NCBI GenBank assembly: GCA_947000775.1 | Contig: CAMQGK010000334.1 | Location: forward strand, 3,482,501-3,546,500 | DNA: 64,000 bases | Source: Pterois miles | Taxonomy: Eukaryota; Chordata; Actinopteri; Perciformes; Scorpaenidae | Direction of reading: 5' to 3' | In this document: positions 62,801 to 64,000 of the stretch, one piece after another | How positions within the stretch are numbered: position 1 is the first letter of the stretch | How the letters are laid out: each line of letters begins with the position of its first letter | Notes under the pieces: model-generated | Seen by the model: the letters and a program-made list of their open reading frames with translations, nothing else | Told to the model about the DNA's origin: nothing | Databases searched by the model: none | Position numbers and translations under genes: made by a program

Positions 62801-63689
62801 TAAATCACCTCATAGACATACTTTATTTTATTCTATTCCAATTTAAATATTGATATACAGTATATGTTCTATGTGTGTGTAGGTTGAAGGGGCTACTACA
62901 TACAGTATATTTCATTGTGCAACCCCGTGTTGTAAACTGACAAACTAAAAAAACGTGTAACCTTATGAATTATCAGTCCTCCTGACGTGCACATTTTTCA
63001 CATGACACAAAAATCCAAACACTTTTAGCACTACACTGTACTGGTTCAAAGAAACCAATAGTTTCCTATTTTTGGTCAATATAGGCATAATTATGTCCTA
63101 TATGCACTTCAGACTCAGAGCCCCGGGTGTTGGCATGTGTTCTTTTGGCATATTTTGTATTTGAATTTTATTGCTTGCTTTAAAATGAGGTCATTGTGCT
63201 ACATGCATGTTCCCTGCGATGAAATTTGCCAAATTCAGCCTAGCTTTGAGACCGTGGTGCTGCTAAGTGGCAGCTTTCATAAATCCTCCCCAACTCGTCA
63301 TGTGTTCAACAACAGCGAGATGTAGTTTTTTGATATTTGATATTTTTTCAGCCATGCTTATTTTTTGTGAAGCAACATAGCAAAAGAGGTGACCCAACAA
63401 AGAGTGACTTTCAGAGTGACATGAGTAAATGAACACCTATTACCAACACTACTTATGAGTCTTACGTGGCTCTCTCAGCATCTCTCACCTGCGCTGCACT
63501 CTAACGGGACGCACTGGCCGTTTCTGAGCTTGTGTCCTGGGCTGCAGTGGAGGCAGTGGTCTGCTGATGAACAGATGATGCAGTCTGCAGAACAGCGTTC
63601 ACACCGTCTCCTTGAAGAGTGGAAGAACCCCTCTGGACAGACGTCCCGACACTGACTCTGATAGAGGTACCTGGACACCCCAAACTTAT
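47680..63689 (-). CDS. pcsk5: pcsk5 long (B) form, C-terminal 15 exons
   Basis: Proprotein convertase subtilisin/kexin type 5, a secretory-pathway serine protease. This window holds only the region after the catalytic and P domains. Exons, minus strand: 63689-63489, 61697-61629, 55548-55488, 55409-55264, 54448-54242, 53956-53873, 53705-53519, 53426-53212, 52721-52479, 52370-52137, 52043-51863, 51717-51500, 49982-49882, 49636-49426, 48095-47680. All phases agree; about 923 codons end at TGA 47682-47680. The product is an array of furin-like cysteine repeats (C..C...C..C.G type, for example CHRSCRTCGG, CHADCASCDG, CHKLCHRCSG), then a membrane segment (LYVTACVLLILSVGGGVFLF) and an acidic tail with VECEDDEEDDDDDIVYMG and YDDESYSYR, the Golgi-sorting tail of PC5B. 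The soluble A form ends elsewhere. Most exon borders are phase 1, as usual for extracellular modules. The nearest alternative, furin-like PCSK6, lacks this tail. Confidence 0.95.
49426..49636 (-). CDS. pcsk5: pcsk5 exon (last Cys-rich repeat)
   Basis: 211 bases, phase 0 to 1. GSESEHDDSNCKACDVSC, CRGPSKWSCTVCPALQ, CCGNDAHYDGKQIPRECCDC. Confidence 0.9.
49882..49982 (-). CDS. pcsk5: pcsk5 small exon (101 nt)
   Basis: Phase 1 to 0. DEGALACQSCYEGYTFMGG and ICESQCLIGFYAASQ. Donor 'gtgatg'. Confidence 0.86.
50172..51363 (+). mobile_element. Tc1-like element with long inverted repeats
   Basis: Inverted repeats of about 220 bases at 50,172-50,392 and 51,145-51,363 ('cataaaatgtgttctgatct', 'agtctgcttaaactaataca' and complements). 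Between them the plus strand holds a decayed transposase: LSEDQRSRVVDLYEAVKGYK, VRQITN, KWRKFSTVATLPRHGRP, then a jump to WTDETKTELFGRNTQ in another frame. The catalytic core is mostly deleted. It lies in a pcsk5 intron, antisense to the gene. Confidence 0.85.
51500..51717 (-). CDS. pcsk5: pcsk5 exon (Cys-rich repeat)
   Basis: 218 bases, phase 2 to 1. HFGNTTTMVCERCDPSCSQC, CLNCRGGYVYLRQWGQC, CHKCHPTCKTCS. Confidence 0.93.
51784..51850. repeat. (GT)33 microsatellite in a 145-nt intron
   Basis: Uninterrupted GT, read as CA on the pcsk5 sense strand, starting 12 bases after the donor of the upstream exon. Confidence 0.97.
51863..52043 (-). CDS. pcsk5: pcsk5 exon (Cys-rich repeat)
   Basis: 181 bases, phase 1 to 2. 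NTCVQECPVGYYAEDKDERA, CERCHFSCSSCVGRHSVQC, GFFKQGSSCVETCSE. The downstream intron is only 145 bases and nearly half of it is a CA repeat (see 51,784). Confidence 0.92.
52137..52370 (-). CDS. pcsk5: pcsk5 exon (Cys-rich repeat)
   Basis: 234 bases, phase 1 to 1. CDRSCLTCSGHEPSSCLSC, then CHKLCHRCSGPGKDQCLSC and NEPHFLL. Confidence 0.93.
52479..52721 (-). CDS. pcsk5: pcsk5 exon (Cys-rich repeat)
   Basis: 243 bases, phase 1 to 1. CAQYYFLHQDKCVDDCPYGY, CVRCHADCASCDGPGFDDC, CLAKCPNRTYYDATTNEC. Confidence 0.93.
52795..52915 (+). mobile_element. Teleost interspersed repeat, short copy
   Basis: 'cattgggaggacatgcgaac', 'ccacagagaaaggccc' and 'cttgctgtgaggcaacagtg' match the 3' part of the family at 45,580. 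It lies in a pcsk5 intron in antisense orientation. Confidence 0.68.
53212..53426 (-). CDS. pcsk5: pcsk5 exon (Cys-rich repeat)
   Basis: 215 bases, phase 2 to 1. GFPQDGVCQPCAPECASC, CLSCEQQYLLLDHSC, CHRCPAHCTECNQDGLC. NSS is a possible glycosylation site. Confidence 0.92.
53519..53705 (-). CDS. pcsk5: pcsk5 exon (Cys-rich repeat)
   Basis: 187 bases, phase 1 to 2. GRFLTARQTCTSRCPSGSFA, CEDCSKGCITCQDAQQCQRC, GLYLHNGGCVVECQ. Confidence 0.92.
53873..53956 (-). CDS. pcsk5: pcsk5 small exon (84 nt)
   Basis: Phase 1 to 1. QGECELCHSLCKTCSAAGKD and NCNSCYA. The acceptor 'ccatcag' was chosen over the one six bases downstream because only it keeps phase with the previous exon. Confidence 0.86.
54242..54448 (-). 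CDS. pcsk5: pcsk5 exon (Cys-rich repeat)
   Basis: 207 bases, phase 1 to 1. DDKCVDRCEEGFFVDEESRD, CEPCHRSCRTCGGPRYDDC and further to ETHFTN: one full furin-like repeat. Confidence 0.93.
54821..55062 (+). pseudogene. Transposon-derived Myb/SANT-like (MADF) gene remnant
   Basis: In one frame from ATG 54,821: MSGRGLTWTSA, a stop TAA at 54,854-54,856, then CLLDFWAEENIQNMLNKV, VYKVIQDKLERR, LDQCQVKVRTLQKQYIRVR and SLYRSG. This is the tri-helical Myb/SANT-like DNA-binding module (conserved Trp and helix spacing) found in teleost repeat-encoded proteins, including the second protein of Harbinger-type transposons. One premature stop and no downstream partner mean it is dead. It lies in a pcsk5 intron, antisense. 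Confidence 0.6.
55104..55128. repeat. Poly(T) run
   Basis: About 25 Ts. On the opposite strand it could be the A-tail of an old retroposed copy, but no matching body was recognised. Confidence 0.8.
55264..55409 (-). CDS. pcsk5: pcsk5 exon (Cys-rich)
   Basis: 146 bases, acceptor 'ctatcag', donor 'gtaata'. Encodes LGTDCHQSCPDRTYSVNDS, CAPCEDEQCVICDQYQC and WCEEGFYVF. Confidence 0.86.
55488..55548 (-). CDS. pcsk5: pcsk5 small exon (61 nt)
   Basis: Acceptor 'ttcaccacag', donor 'gtaagt'. Encodes DSGDQTQETVCLKCEDGYY; found by phase since it is very short. Confidence 0.85.
56035..56104 (+). repeat. Tandem duplication
   Basis: 'cagcagcctcaaaatgccaa' followed by 'agttt' occurs twice (from 56,036 and 56,077), with a short unlike spacer. 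It lies in a 300-bp open stretch that matches no family I know. Confidence 0.7.
56733..56820. repeat. Long (GT)n microsatellite
   Basis: About 88 bases of GT in the 6.1-kb pcsk5 intron. Confidence 0.97.
58262..58330 (+). repeat. SINE-like repeat, 5' fragment
   Basis: 'agtcaagcccaacatcacaa' and 'gggtttcacaatctgtacag' match the beginning of the percomorph repeat seen at 15,963. A different unidentified repeat-like stretch follows to about 58,510 ('agctcgttctcactcagggc'). Confidence 0.5.
58540..58640 (+). repeat. Unclassified repeat, copy A
   Basis: 'catccaggagacagctgttc' then 'atgtcccatgtg' and 'caatcagctgtatgtttgt' match copy B at 59,290-59,400. Confidence 0.5.
59290..59400 (+). repeat. Unclassified repeat, copy B
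   Basis: 'aatccaggagactgctgttt' then 'gcatcccgtgc' and 'caatcaactgtttgtttgt'; partner of copy A, same orientation. Confidence 0.5.
59535..59610 (+). repeat. SINE-like repeat, middle fragment
   Basis: 'catacgacatcctctgttct' and 'tagaccctcgattcggac' are the middle part of the repeat whose start and end appear at 15,963 and whose start appears at 58,262. Confidence 0.5.
60560..60860. repeat. Probable teleost 'CATACTATTTAGT' repeat
   Basis: Many near-repeats of 'cagtatgc' with 'agtatggcccattacatagt', a wording known from a common teleost DNA repeat. Ends undefined. Confidence 0.45.
61629..61697 (-). CDS. pcsk5: pcsk5 small exon (Cys-rich)
   Basis: 69 bases, phase 1 to 1: GEIADAEKEDCVSCDEGC and KQCER. 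Donor 'gtaagt'. Followed by the largest intron in this part of the gene, 6.1 kb. Confidence 0.88.
63489..63689 (-). CDS. pcsk5: pcsk5 exon (Cys-rich repeat)
   Basis: 201 bases, phase 1 to 1. Encodes DKFGVSRYLYQSQCRDVCPE, then RCERCSADCIICSSADHC and a second half-repeat ending LECSA. Acceptor 'ctccctctag'. Confidence 0.92.
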
Positions 63690-63740
63690 CTAGAGGGAGT
63701 TAAGGAAAGAAGGAAGTGTTGTAAAAGGACAAGGACCGGG

Positions 63741-64000
63741 GGCGGCAGTAGCTCAGTCTGTAGGGAGTTGGCTTGGGAACCGGAGGGTCACCGGTTCAAG
63801 TCCCGACATGGACCAAGAACTGAGTGTGAACTGGTAGCTGGAGAGGTGCCAGTTTACCTCTTGGGCACTACCGAGGTGCCCCTGAGCAAGGCACCAAACC
63901 CCCAACTGCTCGGGGCGCTTGTCAGGAGCAGCCCCCTCACTCTGACACCTCTCCAATTGTTGCATGTATATGGACCCGTTTGTGCATGTGTGTGTATAAG
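63741..64000 (+). mobile_element. tRNA-derived SINE, cut by window edge
   Basis: Starts 'ggcggcagtagctcagtctg' with RNA polymerase III box A (63,749-63,764) and box B GGTTCAAGTCC (63,793-63,803), followed by the SINE body 'ctggtagctggagaggtgcc' and 'gaggtgcccctgagcaaggc'. This is a SINE widespread in percomorph fishes, not a functional tRNA gene. It lies in a pcsk5 intron. Confidence 0.85.

Noticed and set aside
63741..63810. Functional tRNA gene
   Set aside because: Boxes A and B are present, but the following body identifies a SINE and the cloverleaf arms do not pair fully.
1..64000. CRISPR arrays, operons, phage or bacterial systems
   Set aside because: The window is a vertebrate nuclear genome with spliced genes; no spaced direct repeats of that type were seen.

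Overview
The window is a gene-bearing stretch of a ray-finned fish genome, most likely a percomorph teleost. The signs are GT-AG introns, abundant (GT)n/(CA)n and (TA)n microsatellites, teleost repeat families (Tc1-like and hAT transposons, L2-clade LINE tails ending in CTTAT repeats, a tRNA-derived SINE) and four conserved vertebrate genes. None of the genes looks bacterial or viral.

Layout: (1) 6,414-24,048, plus strand: the 3' part of prune2 (BMCC1/BNIPXL), 13 coding exons from the DHHA2-like region through one 3.65-kb exon to the C-terminal BCH (BNIP2/CRAL-TRIO-like) domain. (2) 28,316-31,253, minus strand: a core-2 beta-1,6-N-acetylglucosaminyltransferase of the GCNT1/GCNT3 family, split over four clear exons plus one candidate 30-nt exon. 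(3) 40,404-43,304, plus strand: a complete four-exon riboflavin kinase gene, rfk. (4) 47,680-63,689, minus strand: the last 15 coding exons of pcsk5, long (B-type) form: furin-like cysteine-rich repeats, a transmembrane segment and an acidic cytoplasmic tail. The catalytic exons lie beyond base 64,000. From memory, this order and relative orientation equal the inverted human 9q21 order PCSK5-RFK-GCNT1-PRUNE2, which supports calling the glycosyltransferase gcnt1.

The exon junctions were checked by reading phase across every splice site. The prune2 exons join into one open frame of 1,876 codons, the rfk exons into 169 codons, and the pcsk5 exons into about 923 codons. The gcnt exons join into 419 codons, or 429 with the candidate small exon.

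Between and within the genes lie mobile elements: a 1.9-kb broken L2-type LINE and a 1.44-kb hAT element between gcnt and rfk, two internally deleted Tc1-like elements (downstream of prune2 and in a pcsk5 intron), foldback MITEs, a broken Myb/SANT-like transposon gene in a pcsk5 intron, a tRNA-derived SINE at the right edge, and a striking TA-rich inverted repeat just beyond the 3' end of gcnt. The genes are not an operon; they are neighbours kept together by conserved synteny. I saw no convincing undescribed system. The most unusual items are the split gcnt coding region, the palindrome beside it, paired diverged repeats flanking rfk, and repeated short motifs in the giant prune2 exon.
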